From JALUZX01 sp964561605 (GTDB lineage Bacteria; Planctomycetota; UBA1135; JALUZX01): a stretch of DNA of 64,000 nucleotides. Positions 52,357-61,925 of this stretch are shown piece after piece. The translations under genes were made by a program, and so were the position numbers. The stretch is taken from NCBI GenBank assembly GCA_964561605.1, contig CAZLQD010000037.1:1-64000 (forward strand). The letters are read 5' to 3'. The notes under the pieces are model-generated. The model searched no databases. It was not told where the DNA came from and saw only the letters and a list, made by a program, of their open reading frames with translations. How positions within the stretch are numbered: position 1 is the first letter of the stretch; every line of letters begins with the position of its first letter.

Positions 52357-54360
52357 TCAAACCTGGAAACGTTCGACCATCTCCTTCAATGTGGAGGAGA
52401 GCTCCCGGAGCCTCCTGGCATTGCCCCTGACGTCTCCGCTGTTTCCCGCCATGGCCTCGGCCACGGAATTCACCTCGCCGATGTCCTTGGCGATCTCCTG
52501 GGAGACCGTGGAGACCTCCTCGACGCTGGCCGACATCTCCGTGATTCCCCCCGACGCCTGGGAGATGTTCTGGGCGATCTCCTCGGTGGTCTCGGTCTGC
52601 CGTTCCACTTCCAGGGCGATGGTCGAAACGAGCCCGTTGATCTCTTCCACGATGGAAGTGATCCTGTTGATCCGTTCCGCCGCTTCCGCAGTGGATCCCT
52701 GGATACTCTCCACGCTGGACTTGATCTCCAAGGTGGCCTCGGCCGTCTGCTTGGCCAGGGCCTTCACCTCGTTGGCCACCACGGCGAAGCCCTTTCCGGC
52801 CTCCCCCGCCCGGGAGGCCTCGATGGTTGCGTTCAGGGCGAGAAGGGCCGTCTGTTCCGAGATGTCCGTGATCACCTCGGTGACCACGTCGATCTTCTTC
52901 GCCGCATCCCCGAGCTGGGTGACACCGGCCGAGGCGGACCGGGCCGCCTCCACGGCCCTTTCCGTGATGGCCTGGGCCTTCTCGGTTCCGGACCGGATCT
53001 CCCGGAAGGACCCCTCCAGTTCCTTCACCCGGACCGTAACCTCAGCCACGTTCGCCGCAGCCTGCTTGGCCGCCCCGGCCACGGTGTGGATGCTGACGCT
53101 CATCTCCTCGGCCGCCGCCGCCACGGTTCTGGACCTTTCCGAGGTCTCTTCCACGCCCTTGGTCATTTCTTCGGCGATCTCGGTGAGCCCCCCTGCGGAG
53201 GAATCCAAAGTCTTGGTATTCCCCACGAGTTCCTTGAAGCTCTCCTGGATCCTTTCCATGAACGTATTGAAGGATTTCGCCAGGGATCCGAGCTCGTCTT
53301 CCGTGTCCACCTTCACCCTCTGGGAGAGGTCCCCCTCCCCTGCGAAGGCGAAGGCCTCCTCCATGAGTCCCACGGGCTTGGAGACGAAGCGTCCGATGAG
53401 GAAGTGGATCATTCCCAGGATGACCAGGAAGATCACGCTCCCCACCCCCAGGCTGAGGAGGCCCCCCATCTTGAGCTCCGAGAACTCCTTCGTGAAATCC
53501 ACGGGAATCACCACAACGCCGGCGGCCTTTCCCGAAAAATCCTTGAAGGGACCGTAATAGGTCACCAGGTCCTTCCCATCCCTTTCTTCGCGCCTCGTCA
53601 GGGGTTCGCCCCTGGAGACCACCTCCTCCAGGGCGGCCCGGTCCGCCGGAGGCGGGTTCTCCCGGTCGCTGGAAGCCAGGAGCCGGAAGCCGCCCTCTCC
53701 GGGCACGAAGACGAAGACATCGAAACCGAACTCCTCCTTGAGTCCCGCCACGAGCCGGTCCGAGAGGCCCCGGCCGAACTCCACGCTCCCAACGTGCTTC
53801 CCTTCGTGGAAGACGGGGACCACCCCCCTGATACTCAGGCCGGCCTTTCCCCTCTCCACGCCGATCCTCGGCTCCTTGGTCCGGTTGACTTCGACGACGG
53901 TCTTCCGGAAGGAGGTCAGGTCGTCGCCGAACCGGTCCAGGTCGTGAAGCCGAAGAAAGGATTTCCCTGAAGGCAGGTGGAACTGGAACTGCGCCACCCC
54001 CAGGTTTTTCTTGAGGGTTTCGTAGATGGGCACGGTCAGCGCCTTCAGCCCTTCCCGGTCCCCCGCGGCGAGGCGTTCCTGCACCTGGGGAATGCTCGCC
54101 ACGCAGGATGCGAGGGAGTAGGACTGGCCCGCCGTATCCCGGATCAACTGAAGAAAATGTTTGTAATCCGCCCTGAGCAGGTCCTTGTTGATTTTTTCCA
54201 TCTTCTCCGTGGAGAGGGAATAATCTCTTCCAAGGAAACCCAGGACGGAAACGGCCACGATCCCGCCCAGGGCCCACATCAACTTGGCCCTGAGAGAGAG
54301 CCCCGTCCAGCCTTTACCCATCCTTCCGGCCTTTCTCTTCCCGTTGCCCTCTTTCCGCAT
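52357..54360 (-). CDS. Methyl-accepting chemotaxis protein
   Basis: A 667-residue chemoreceptor. Transmembrane helices lie at about 28-45 and 300-325 and enclose a periplasmic sensor of Cache type (about 50-290). A HAMP domain (PVGLMEEAFAFAGEGDLSQRV) follows, then the signalling coiled coil with tip EQTALLALNATIEASRAGEAG and AVVANEVKALAKQ. There is no C-terminal NWETF-type pentapeptide. The ATG at 54360 has GAGGA at 7 bases and gives the same length as its paralog; an ATG at 54510 would add 50 low-complexity residues. It is a duplicate of the next gene. Confidence 0.93.
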   Translation of the reverse strand: MRKEGNGKRKAGRMGKGWTGLSLRAKLMWALGGIVAVSVLGFLGRDYSLSTEKMEKINKDLLRADYKHFLQLIRDTAGQSYSLASCVASIPQVQERLAAGDREGLKALTVPIYETLKKNLGVAQFQFHLPSGKSFLRLHDLDRFGDDLTSFRKTVVEVNRTKEPRIGVERGKAGLSIRGVVPVFHEGKHVGSVEFGRGLSDRLVAGLKEEFGFDVFVFVPGEGGFRLLASSDRENPPPADRAALEEVVSRGEPLTRREERDGKDLVTYYGPFKDFSGKAAGVVVIPVDFTKEFSELKMGGLLSLGVGSVIFLVILGMIHFLIGRFVSKPVGLMEEAFAFAGEGDLSQRVKVDTEDELGSLAKSFNTFMERIQESFKELVGNTKTLDSSAGGLTEIAEEMTKGVEETSERSRTVAAAAEEMSVSIHTVAGAAKQAAANVAEVTVRVKELEGSFREIRSGTEKAQAITERAVEAARSASAGVTQLGDAAKKIDVVTEVITDISEQTALLALNATIEASRAGEAGKGFAVVANEVKALAKQTAEATLEIKSSVESIQGSTAEAAERINRITSIVEEINGLVSTIALEVERQTETTEEIAQNISQASGGITEMSASVEEVSTVSQEIAKDIGEVNSVAEAMAGNSGDVRGNARRLRELSSTLKEMVERFQV

Positions 54361-54928
54361 CCCCGTTCCTCGAGCCGTCTTCTTTCCCTCGAGGCCCTTC
54401 CCCTTTTTTGCAGCCGCCGGCGGCCTCCTTTCCGGACGGCTTGTTCCGCGTCCCCTTGCAAGGGGACCCTTTCGGGAGGAAAAAGAAAAAAGTTGAAACC
54501 TCCAACCCATGAATTTTTATACGCCCCTCCCCGGGTATTCCGGGCCGTTGCTTCCCGCAACCGTCCTTCGAGGCACCTTGAATCCAAGGCCGGGCGGCCG
54601 GCTTGGGTCAGGGGGATGGAGAGGGGAGGAAGTGCTTCGAATCCTCTCCGGGGAGTGAAGAAAAAGGTTGTTTTCAGGAAAAAATGCCCAGGCTTTGATA
54701 CCTGTTTCTTCCGGAAAAATTCATGTCTCCAAAAGAGACTTTCGCCCGCAGGAGCCGTTTCTCCCGGCCCCTGCAGGTTTCCCAACCACGGCCCCGCCGG
54801 AGGGAAAGAGGGGCGGAGAGGGGACGGATGCGCCCTGGATCCTCAGGAAAAAAAGGATGCCGGGGAAGGGCGCCCTTGCAGGCCCCCCTCCCCGGCACAC
54901 ACGCTCTCTCGTCTCTATCGAATACCGA
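54361..54928. other. Intergenic region (568 bp) between the two chemoreceptor genes
   Basis: No gene is supported. The right end holds the terminator of the second chemoreceptor (54849-54898). The stretch 54650-54740 is AT-richer than the surroundings (AAAAAGG, TTTTCAGG, AAAAATTCATG) and is the likely promoter zone of the first chemoreceptor gene, but I cannot assign -35 and -10 boxes. Frames crossing it are chance openings. Confidence 0.5.
54849..54898 (-). terminator. Intrinsic terminator of the second chemoreceptor gene
   Basis: On the minus strand TGCCGGGGA and TCCCCGGCA arms (9 bp) enclose a loop of about 22 bases, followed by TCCTTTTTTT (a run of seven T opposite 54849-54855). This is the strongest rho-independent signal on the minus strand of the window and lies 31 bases after the stop. 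Confidence 0.75.
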
Positions 54929-56944
54929 TCAGACCCGGAAGCGGCCCACCATCTCCTTCAAGGTGCTGGAAAGCTCCCGGAGCCTCTTTGCGTTGCCGTC
55001 CACGTGGCCGCTGCTCTCGGCCAAAGCAATTGCCACGGAGTTCACGTCCCCTATTTCCCTGGCGATCTCCCTGGAGACCGTGGAGACCTCTTCCACGCTG
55101 GAAGAAACCTCCTGGATCCCTCCCGAGGCCCTGGTGATGTTCTCCGCGATCTCCCTGGTCGTCCCCGTCTGGGCCTCCACTTCCTCCGTGATGATCGAAA
55201 CGAGGGAATCGATCTCCTCCACGACCGACGTGATCCGGCTGATCCGGTCCGCCGCTTCCGCGGTGGAGCCCTGGATGCTCTCCACGGTGGACTTGATCTC
55301 CAGGGTGGCGTCGGCGGTCTGCTTGGCCAGGGCCTTCACCTCGTTGGCCACAACTGCGAACCCCTTGCCCGCATCCCCCGCCCGGGAGGCCTCGATGGTG
55401 GCGTTCATGGCGAGAAGGGCCGTCTGTTCCGAGATGTCCGTGATCACCTCCGTGACGGAACCGATCTTCCTGGCGGCTTCACCCAGCTTCCGGACCCCTT
55501 CCGAAGCGGACCGGGCGGCCGAGACGGCTCCCTGGGTGATGGACCTGGCCTTCTCCGTTCCCTCCTGGATACCCCGGAAGGTACCCTCCAGGTCCTTCAC
55601 CTTGACCGTAACGTCTGCCATGCTGACGGCCGCTTCCTTCGCCGCACCCGCCACGGACTGGATCGTGACGCTCATCTCCTCGGCGGCAGCCGCCACCGTC
55701 CTGGACCGCTCGGTCGTCTCCTCCACCCCCTGGGACATCTCGCAGGCGATTCCGGCGAGTCCCCCGGCCGAATCGTCCAGGACCAGGGTATTCTCCGCCA
55801 AGGCCCGGAAACTCTCCTGGATCTTCACCATGAAACGATTGAAAGACTCGGCCAGGGATCCCAACTCGTCCCCGGACCGGACATCAACCCTCCTGGAAAG
55901 GTCACCTTCTCCGGCCAGGGCGAAGGCCTCCTTCATGATTCCCACGGGCTTCGTGACGAAACGCCCGATGAGGAAGTGGATCACCCCGAGGACCAGCACG
56001 AGGAAGAGGAGCCCTCCTCCGAGATTTGCGAGACGGTTCCTCTTCATCTCGGCGAAGGCGGCCGTCGCGTCCTTTGGAATGGCCACCACACCGATGATCT
56101 TCCCCGAGAAATCCCTCAAAGGACCGAGAAAGGTCACAAGCTTCCTTCCATCCACCTCGAAGGCCCGGACCATCTTGTCGCCGGTCTCCATGATGGTTTT
56201 CAGGACGGGGACGGCCTGGGCGGGAATTTCCATGGGGCCCGTCTTGGCCTGAAGCCGGAATCCATCCTCCTTCGGGGCCACAACGGCCAGATCGAAACCG
56301 AACTTCTTCTTGAGACGCCCTACGAGCTGATCGGTCAAACCGCAACCGAACTCCACGCTTCCGGCGTGACGGCCCTGGAGGAAAACCGGAACCACCCCCC
56401 GGATGCCCATCCCGGCCACCCCCTTCTCAACGCCCACACTGGGGGCCTTGAACCGGTTGGCTTGGACTACGGTCTTCCGGAAGGAGGAAAGGTCGTCGCC
56501 GAATTTCCCGGGCTTGTGCAACCGGAGAAAGGACGTGGCCGGGGGAATGTGGAACTGGAACTGGGCCACGCCCAGGTCCTTCTTCAATACCCGATAGATG
56601 GGGGAAACGACCTGAAGGAGCTCCTTCCGGTCCTTCCTCGAAAGGGCTTCCTGGACTCGGGGCAGGGAGGCCACGCACAAGGCCATGGCGTAGGACTCGT
56701 GGGCCGTGTCTTCGATGAGCTGGAGGAAATGGCCGTAATCCTCCTCCAGGACGGCCCTGTTGGACTCGAGGACCTCCGTGGAAGCCCGGGAATCCTCTTT
56801 GAGAAGGAACGCCGTCACGGAAAGAGCGACGATCCCCCCAATGGTCCACATGAGCTTGGCCCTGAGGTTGAGTCTTCTCCATCCGGAAAAGGACCTAACG
56901 GGGAGACCTACCTCCCTCAGGTTCTCTTTTTCCTTACCCCGCAT
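54929..56944 (-). CDS. Methyl-accepting chemotaxis protein, paralog
   Basis: A 671-residue chemoreceptor built like the preceding one: transmembrane helix (about 33-50), Cache-type sensor (about 55-300), second helix, HAMP (PVGIMKEAFALAGEGDLSRRV) and signalling tip EQTALLAMNATIEASRAGDAG. The sensor halves differ more than the signalling halves, so ligands probably differ. TAGGAG lies 6 bases before the ATG. The matching C-termini and the shared sequence after both stops show a tandem duplication. No che genes lie in the window. Confidence 0.93.
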   Translation of the reverse strand: MRGKEKENLREVGLPVRSFSGWRRLNLRAKLMWTIGGIVALSVTAFLLKEDSRASTEVLESNRAVLEEDYGHFLQLIEDTAHESYAMALCVASLPRVQEALSRKDRKELLQVVSPIYRVLKKDLGVAQFQFHIPPATSFLRLHKPGKFGDDLSSFRKTVVQANRFKAPSVGVEKGVAGMGIRGVVPVFLQGRHAGSVEFGCGLTDQLVGRLKKKFGFDLAVVAPKEDGFRLQAKTGPMEIPAQAVPVLKTIMETGDKMVRAFEVDGRKLVTFLGPLRDFSGKIIGVVAIPKDATAAFAEMKRNRLANLGGGLLFLVLVLGVIHFLIGRFVTKPVGIMKEAFALAGEGDLSRRVDVRSGDELGSLAESFNRFMVKIQESFRALAENTLVLDDSAGGLAGIACEMSQGVEETTERSRTVAAAAEEMSVTIQSVAGAAKEAAVSMADVTVKVKDLEGTFRGIQEGTEKARSITQGAVSAARSASEGVRKLGEAARKIGSVTEVITDISEQTALLAMNATIEASRAGDAGKGFAVVANEVKALAKQTADATLEIKSTVESIQGSTAEAADRISRITSVVEEIDSLVSIITEEVEAQTGTTREIAENITRASGGIQEVSSSVEEVSTVSREIAREIGDVNSVAIALAESSGHVDGNAKRLRELSSTLKEMVGRFRV

Positions 56945-57555
56945 TTTTCACTCCTAAAGAACCGCTGAAAGAGCCATCCGGGGACCTTGACCGGATAAAA
57001 CTGCGATCATCTCTTTGCCGCGGTGGATCGTTCGGGAGAAGCAAAATTCACCCGTCCACCTTTCCCGGACTCTCTCGGCCCGTTCCGCCCCTTCCCTTTA
57101 CGAAAAAACCCGACTCCTCTGGTCTCTTCAGGCCCCTTCCGACCCAGGGAGAAAGAGGGGGATTCCGGGGAAAAAGAAGGCCCCGAAAAGGTGTGGAAGA
57201 AATGGACAGCGGGGAAAGGGAAACCCCCGGAAGGATCCTCCTTTTTCGGATCACCGGAATGGGATGGAGACCGCAGAAAGGGCCCGGCACCGCCCCGAAC
57301 CCGGCCGACCCGTCCGGATTCCAGACACATGCCGCCAAAACACCCGCGCCGCCGACACCGACCCTGGAGAAATCCTCCCCCTTTCGTCCCCCTCGGCGGC
57401 CGGAAAGAAACCCTCCTTCCCCCACGTTCCTTGGACGGCACGGCACGGGATGGTACCTTCCCGGCACAAAAAAATTCCGCCCATCCCCAGGCAAGAAGGG
57501 TGCCCGAGAACGACCAGGAAAGGCCGATCCCCAGGGGGCCGGCCGGGTGAAACCT
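56945..57555. other. Intergenic region (611 bp) between divergent chemoreceptor and aminotransferase
   Basis: A long non-coding gap of mixed, AT-richer composition. A small palindrome ATCCGG/CCGGAT (56976-56996) lies near the chemoreceptor start. A 175-codon open frame crosses the middle, but it has erratic codon use, Arg/Pro/Lys-rich low-complexity sequence and no recognisable domain, so I do not call it. I see no RNA gene or riboswitch. Confidence 0.5.
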
Positions 57556-58680
57556 ATGAACGACCCAGTCCCTCTCCTCGACCTCAAGGCCCAATACCGG
57601 GAAATCCGGGAAGAGTTGACCCAGGCCGTCCTGGAGGTCCTGGAAAGCCAGCGCTTCATCTTCGGCCCCGAAGTGGAGGCCCTGGAGAAGGAGGTGGCCG
57701 CCTTTTGCGGCGCCCCTCACGCCGTGGGCGTCTCCAGCGGCACCGATGCTCTCCTGGTGACCCTCATGGCCCTTGGAGTAGGGCCGGGAGACGAGGTGGT
57801 CACTTCGCCCTTCACCTTCTTCGCCACGGCGGGCTCCATTCACCGCCTTGGAGCCAGACCGGTCTTCGTGGACATCCGGCCCGAGACCTTCAACCTGGAC
57901 CCGGATCTCCTGGAAGGAGCCCTGACGGAGAGGACCAAGGCCGTTCTCCCGGTCCACCTCTTCGGCCAGTGCGCCGAGATCGACAGGATCCGCGAGATCA
58001 CCGACCCCAGGGGGATCCCCGTAGTGGAAGACGCGGCCCAGGCCATCGGGGCCGCCTGGAAGGGCAAGAAGGCCGGCACCCTCGGCAAGGGAGGGTGCTT
58101 CAGTTTCTTTCCCAGCAAGAACCTGGGAGGGATCGGTGACGGCGGCATGGTTGTGACCACCGACGAAGAACTGGCCCGGAAGGTCCGCCTCCTCCGCCAT
58201 CACGGGCAGGTCGACGCCTACCGTCACGGCTTCGTGGGAGGCAACTTCCGCCTGGACGCCCTCCAGGCCGCCGCCCTGAGAGTCAAACTCCGCCGGCTCC
58301 GTGACTGGAGCAGGGCCAGGGCGGACCACGCCGCCTGGTATGTCCGGGCCCTTGAGAGAGAAGGCCTGCTGGATCATCTCGCCCCGCCCTACGTGGCTGC
58401 GGAGGCGGAGCACGTCTACAACCAGTTCACCCTGAGGGCCCGGCGCAGGGACGCCCTGATGGAGCACCTGAAGAAGGAAGGGATCGGCCACGCCGTCTAC
58501 TACCCCCTCCCCCTCCACCTCCAACCCTGCTTCGCCTACCTGGGATACAAGGAAGGGGATTTCCCCGTGGCGGAAAGAGCATCCCGGGAGGTGATCAGCC
58601 TTCCCGTCTACCCGGAGCTCACCCGATCCCAGATGGAAAGAGTGGTGGATGTCCTGAAAGGCTTCTACCTGGGGAGCTGA
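57556..58680 (+). CDS. DegT/DnrJ/EryC1/StrS-family aminotransferase
   Basis: A 374-residue PLP enzyme that transaminates keto-nucleotide sugars for surface glycans. The PLP Lys is K188 in FFPSKNLGG. VSSGTDALLVTL, SPFTFFATAG, PVHLFGQCA and VVEDAAQAIGA follow the family pattern. The ribosome site is weak, and a GTG 9 bases upstream is possible. It lies alone, 87 bases before kduD on the same strand. The sugar is unknown. Confidence 0.92.
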   Translation: MNDPVPLLDLKAQYREIREELTQAVLEVLESQRFIFGPEVEALEKEVAAFCGAPHAVGVSSGTDALLVTLMALGVGPGDEVVTSPFTFFATAGSIHRLGARPVFVDIRPETFNLDPDLLEGALTERTKAVLPVHLFGQCAEIDRIREITDPRGIPVVEDAAQAIGAAWKGKKAGTLGKGGCFSFFPSKNLGGIGDGGMVVTTDEELARKVRLLRHHGQVDAYRHGFVGGNFRLDALQAAALRVKLRRLRDWSRARADHAAWYVRALEREGLLDHLAPPYVAAEAEHVYNQFTLRARRRDALMEHLKKEGIGHAVYYPLPLHLQPCFAYLGYKEGDFPVAERASREVISLPVYPELTRSQMERVVDVLKGFYLGS

Positions 58681-58767
58681 AGGGAAAGCCCGGTCCCCGC
58701 TCTTGCCCTTTCCCGGCCTGCAAGCCTACTCTTGCTGCTTGGTGGGAGGCCCTCTTGGGAGGTATGC

Positions 58768-59535
58768 ATGAGCGCGACACAGGATCTCTTCGACCTTTCC
58801 GGCAGGATCGCCGCCGTCACCGGGGCGGGAACGGGAATCGGAAAGGCCCTGGCCCTGGCCCTGGCCGAGGCAGGGGCGGACCTCCTCCTTGTAGGCCACA
58901 AGTCCCCCCTGGATGAGACCCTCCAGGCGGTTGAGGACCAAGGCCGCCGGGCCGCCTCCCTCCTGGTGGACCTCTCCGATCCCACTGCGCCCCGGAAGGT
59001 GGTGGACCGGGCCCTGGAAGAGTTCGGCGGCCTGGACATCCTGGTCAACAACGCCGGGATCATCCGCCGCGCCCCGGCGGAGGATTACTCCCTGGAGGAC
59101 TGGAACCAGGTCATGCAGGTCAACGCCACAGCGGTCTTCCTGCTCTGCCGGGAGGCAGGGAAGGTCTTCCTGGAGCGGGGCGGAGGCAAGATCATCAACA
59201 TCGCCTCCCTCCTCTCCTTCCAGGGGGGAATCACCGTGCCAGCCTATGCAGCTTCCAAGGGCGCCGTGGCCCAGCTCACCAAGGCCCTGGCGAACGAGTG
59301 GGCCTCCAAGGGAATCTGCGTGAACGCCATCGCCCCGGGCTACATCGCCACGGAGAACACCCGGGCCTTGAGAGAGAACCCCACGAGGAACCGCCAGATC
59401 CTGGAGCGGATCCCCGCCGGACGGTGGGGCGAACCCAGGGACCTGGCCGGAGCCGTGGTCTTCCTGGCCTCCAAGGCATCGGACTACGTGAACGGCGCCG
59501 TCCTCAATGTAGACGGCGGTTGGCTCGCCCGCTGA
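58768..59535 (+). CDS. kduD: 2-dehydro-3-deoxy-D-gluconate 5-dehydrogenase
   Basis: A 255-residue short-chain dehydrogenase that reduces 5-keto-4-deoxyuronate-derived intermediates in uronate catabolism. The cofactor loop is TGAGTGIG (18-25), followed by NNAG, a Ser in the NIASLLSFQGG segment and YAASK. The end VDGGWLAR is characteristic of KduD, and length matches. GGGAGGT lies 5 bases before the ATG. It heads a unit with a DUF4861 lipoprotein and a KduI/IolB-like isomerase, which strengthens the call. Confidence 0.9.
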   Translation: MSATQDLFDLSGRIAAVTGAGTGIGKALALALAEAGADLLLVGHKSPLDETLQAVEDQGRRAASLLVDLSDPTAPRKVVDRALEEFGGLDILVNNAGIIRRAPAEDYSLEDWNQVMQVNATAVFLLCREAGKVFLERGGGKIINIASLLSFQGGITVPAYAASKGAVAQLTKALANEWASKGICVNAIAPGYIATENTRALRENPTRNRQILERIPAGRWGEPRDLAGAVVFLASKASDYVNGAVLNVDGGWLAR

Positions 59536-59554
59536 GCCGGAAAGGACCGAGGGA

Positions 59555-60889
59555 ATGCAGAAACCAAGCGCCTCCACCCCCCTGCCGGCCGCCACCCTCG
59601 CCCTCTTGCTCACCCTTCCCGCCTGCGGCGGCCTCACCGGCATGGGCGGAAGGACCGGCGAGGAGAGGGGAAAACCCGGAAGGCAAAGACCTCCCGCCCC
59701 CCTGGAACTGGTCAACCCCCTTCCCATCCCCCGAAAGGGAGAGATCCTGAAGATTCCTGCCGGGCTGGTGGAAAAGTTCGTTCCCGGCGCAGCTCGCAGA
59801 GGAGTCTCCTGCTGGATCTCCGGCCGGGAGGTTCCTTCCCAGTGGGATCCCGGTGCCGGCCTGGTGGTCCTGGTGGACGTCCCCCCTTCGGGGAAACTCC
59901 CCCTTCGCCTGGCGGGCCCTTCTTCCCGGGCGACCTCCTGGCCCCGCTGGGCCCACGCCGAGATCTCCCAGCGCTCCCTCGTAGTGGACCGGGGCCGAGG
60001 CAAACTCAAGACGGGCGGTCCCTGGATTCCCAAGAAGGAGGTCCTGGTCCCTCCCAGGCACACCGACCACGACGACCTCTACCGTTTCGAAGGCCCGGGA
60101 TGGGAATCGGACCTCCTGGCCTGGCGGCTCTACCTGGATTGGCGGTGCGCCACGGACCTCTTCGGAAAACGGATCCCCGACAACGTCCTTCCCAGGATCG
60201 GCCGGGACGGCGCCCCTTCCTACCACGAGCTCAACGACTGGGGCCAGGACGTCCTCAAGGTGGGGAACGCCCTGGGCGTGGGCGGCGGCGGATTCTGGGC
60301 GGACCAGAAGGCCCTGCACTTCTCCAAGGCCGACTCCCTGGAGTGCGTCGTCGCCGCCGACGGCCCGGTCTTCGCAAGGATCATCCTGGTCTTCCACGGC
60401 CTGGAGCTTCCCGGCGGATCCAAGGCCGACCTGACCTGGGGGATCACCACCTTCGCCCACAACCGATATACCGAATACAGGATCCAGGCCTTCCGGGTCA
60501 CCCGGAAGGCCGGCCCCATCCCCCCCTTCTGCGCCGGCCTGGTCCGCCACCTGAAGGAGGTCTCCCGGGGGCCCGTCCCGGGAGAACCCTCCATGGTCTG
60601 GGTCGCCTCGTACGGCGCCCAGGCCCTGGCCAAGCCCCCCTACCAGGGACTGGGCATGGCCATCCTGGCCCGAAAATCCGAAATCGAAGCCATCCGCACC
60701 CTCCCAGAGGAGGACGTCTTCGTCTTCAAGAAGAAAACGGGCCCGGCGGGCCTGCCCACCTGGTGGGCCCTGGCAGCCTGGTCCGGAGAACCCGACCCCA
60801 TCAGGAACCGGGCGGCCTTCCTCGTCGAGACGGAGAGGATCGCCCGGCGCCTGGCCCATCCCCTGATTCTCCAGGAGAGAAGAAGATGA
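59555..60889 (+). CDS. DUF4861-family lipoprotein
   Basis: A 444-residue exported protein with signal (about 10-23) and lipobox LLTLPACG (C24). The body is beta-rich with ELVNPLPIPRKGEIL, HTDHDDLYRFEGPGWESD and WRLYLDWR, patterns of DUF4861 that occur beside pectin or alginate catabolic genes. Function is unknown; uronate-oligomer binding is a guess from context. Its TGA overlaps the next ATG by 4 bases. Confidence 0.82.
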   Translation: MQKPSASTPLPAATLALLLTLPACGGLTGMGGRTGEERGKPGRQRPPAPLELVNPLPIPRKGEILKIPAGLVEKFVPGAARRGVSCWISGREVPSQWDPGAGLVVLVDVPPSGKLPLRLAGPSSRATSWPRWAHAEISQRSLVVDRGRGKLKTGGPWIPKKEVLVPPRHTDHDDLYRFEGPGWESDLLAWRLYLDWRCATDLFGKRIPDNVLPRIGRDGAPSYHELNDWGQDVLKVGNALGVGGGGFWADQKALHFSKADSLECVVAADGPVFARIILVFHGLELPGGSKADLTWGITTFAHNRYTEYRIQAFRVTRKAGPIPPFCAGLVRHLKEVSRGPVPGEPSMVWVASYGAQALAKPPYQGLGMAILARKSEIEAIRTLPEEDVFVFKKKTGPAGLPTWWALAAWSGEPDPIRNRAAFLVETERIARRLAHPLILQERRR

Positions 60890-61695
60890 CCGACTTCAAG
60901 GAAAAATGGTTCTACCCCGCCACGAACACAGGCAAAGGCCTCTACATCGCCGTTGCCCCCGAGGAGAAGAACGATCTCCGTTTCCTTTCCTACGGCCGGG
61001 CCATCCTGGGCCCCGGAGAGGGCGCCGCCGGAAGAGACCTCTCGGGCAAGGAAGCCGCCCTCCTCGGCCTCTCCGGATCCGCCCGGGTGGAGGCCGGCGG
61101 CGAGACCTTCACCTTGAACAAGCACGACTCCCTCTATATCCCAAAAGATACGGAGTTTCGTATTTCTACAAAGGAGGGATGCGACCTCTGTTACCTGGAG
61201 GCCCCTTCCAATCTCGAGGCACCCGTCCAGTTCGTCCCCTTCGAATCGGTGAAGGACGACAAATCCCTCCACTTCTCCGTGGGAGAAGAGGCCTTGAGCA
61301 CCAGGCGGGAGGTCTACACCACAATCGGCCACAATGTGAAGGCCGAGCGGATCGTTCTCGGCTTCACCTACGGCGAGTCCGGCAACTGGACCTCCTGGCC
61401 TCCCCATGAGCACGCCACGACGAGGGAGGAGATCTACATCTTCTTCGACATGCCCTCCCCCCACTTCGGGATCCAGTTCGTCTTCACCGACCCCAAGGAG
61501 ATGGAGCTCGTCGTCCCCGTAAGGGACGGCGACGCCGTGGCCATCCCCAAGGGCTACCATCCAAACGTCGGCTCGCCGGGATGCAAGATCGGCTTCATCT
61601 GGGCCATGGCCGCCGTCGAGCCAGTCGTGGACCGGGACTACATGAAGGGCGTGAACATCCTGGAAGACTACAAGGACGTCAAGTTCATCGACTGA
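60886..61695 (+). CDS. KduI/IolB-family uronate isomerase
   Basis: A 269-residue double-cupin enzyme. Metal-binding signature residues are in GNWTSWPPHEHATTREE and QFVFTD, and the C-terminal cupin has IPKGYHPNVGSPG. GNWxSxPPHxH is the IolB hallmark, while FIWAMAAVEPVVD is more like KduI, so the substrate may be 5-keto-4-deoxyuronate (KduI) or 5-deoxyglucuronate (IolB). Beside kduD the first is more likely. It starts in an ATGA overlap with DUF4861. Confidence 0.82.
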   Translation: MTDFKEKWFYPATNTGKGLYIAVAPEEKNDLRFLSYGRAILGPGEGAAGRDLSGKEAALLGLSGSARVEAGGETFTLNKHDSLYIPKDTEFRISTKEGCDLCYLEAPSNLEAPVQFVPFESVKDDKSLHFSVGEEALSTRREVYTTIGHNVKAERIVLGFTYGESGNWTSWPPHEHATTREEIYIFFDMPSPHFGIQFVFTDPKEMELVVPVRDGDAVAIPKGYHPNVGSPGCKIGFIWAMAAVEPVVDRDYMKGVNILEDYKDVKFID

Positions 61696-61730
61696 CGCCC
61701 CCATACCCCGCAGCGAAAGAGGCCCGCCGG

Positions 61731-61760
61731 GCCCCCCCGTCCCGGGGGCTTCTTCTTTTT
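61731..61760 (+). terminator. Rho-independent terminator of the uronate operon
   Basis: GCCCCC (61731-61736) and GGGGGC (61744-61749) form a stem directly followed by TTCTTCTTTTT. It lies 36 bases after the isomerase stop. Confidence 0.8.
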
Positions 61761-61925
61761 CGCCCCCAGGCGGCTCACCGCCCCTTCAGCGACCATGGGA
61801 ATCGGGCCTCTCCCCATCGAGGGATCCCCGCCCCTTGTTCCTTGCAGGACATCGAGGACAACCTTCTTTCCGGAGCCCCTCCCCTGGAAAGTCGCCCAAG
61901 GAGAAAAGGACGCCTGCCCAGGCCC

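Noticed and set aside
54361..54510. 50-residue extension of the first chemoreceptor
   Set aside because: The paralog has no such extension, and the ATG at 54360 has a well-placed GAGGA.
56945..57000. Sigma54 or sigma28 promoter for the chemoreceptor
   Set aside because: I looked for TGGCAC-N5-TTGC and TAAA-N15-GCCGATAA type boxes and found no convincing match.
57023..57550. 175-codon open frame before the aminotransferase gene
   Set aside because: Low-complexity Arg/Pro/Lys-rich sequence, irregular third-base composition, and no family resemblance.
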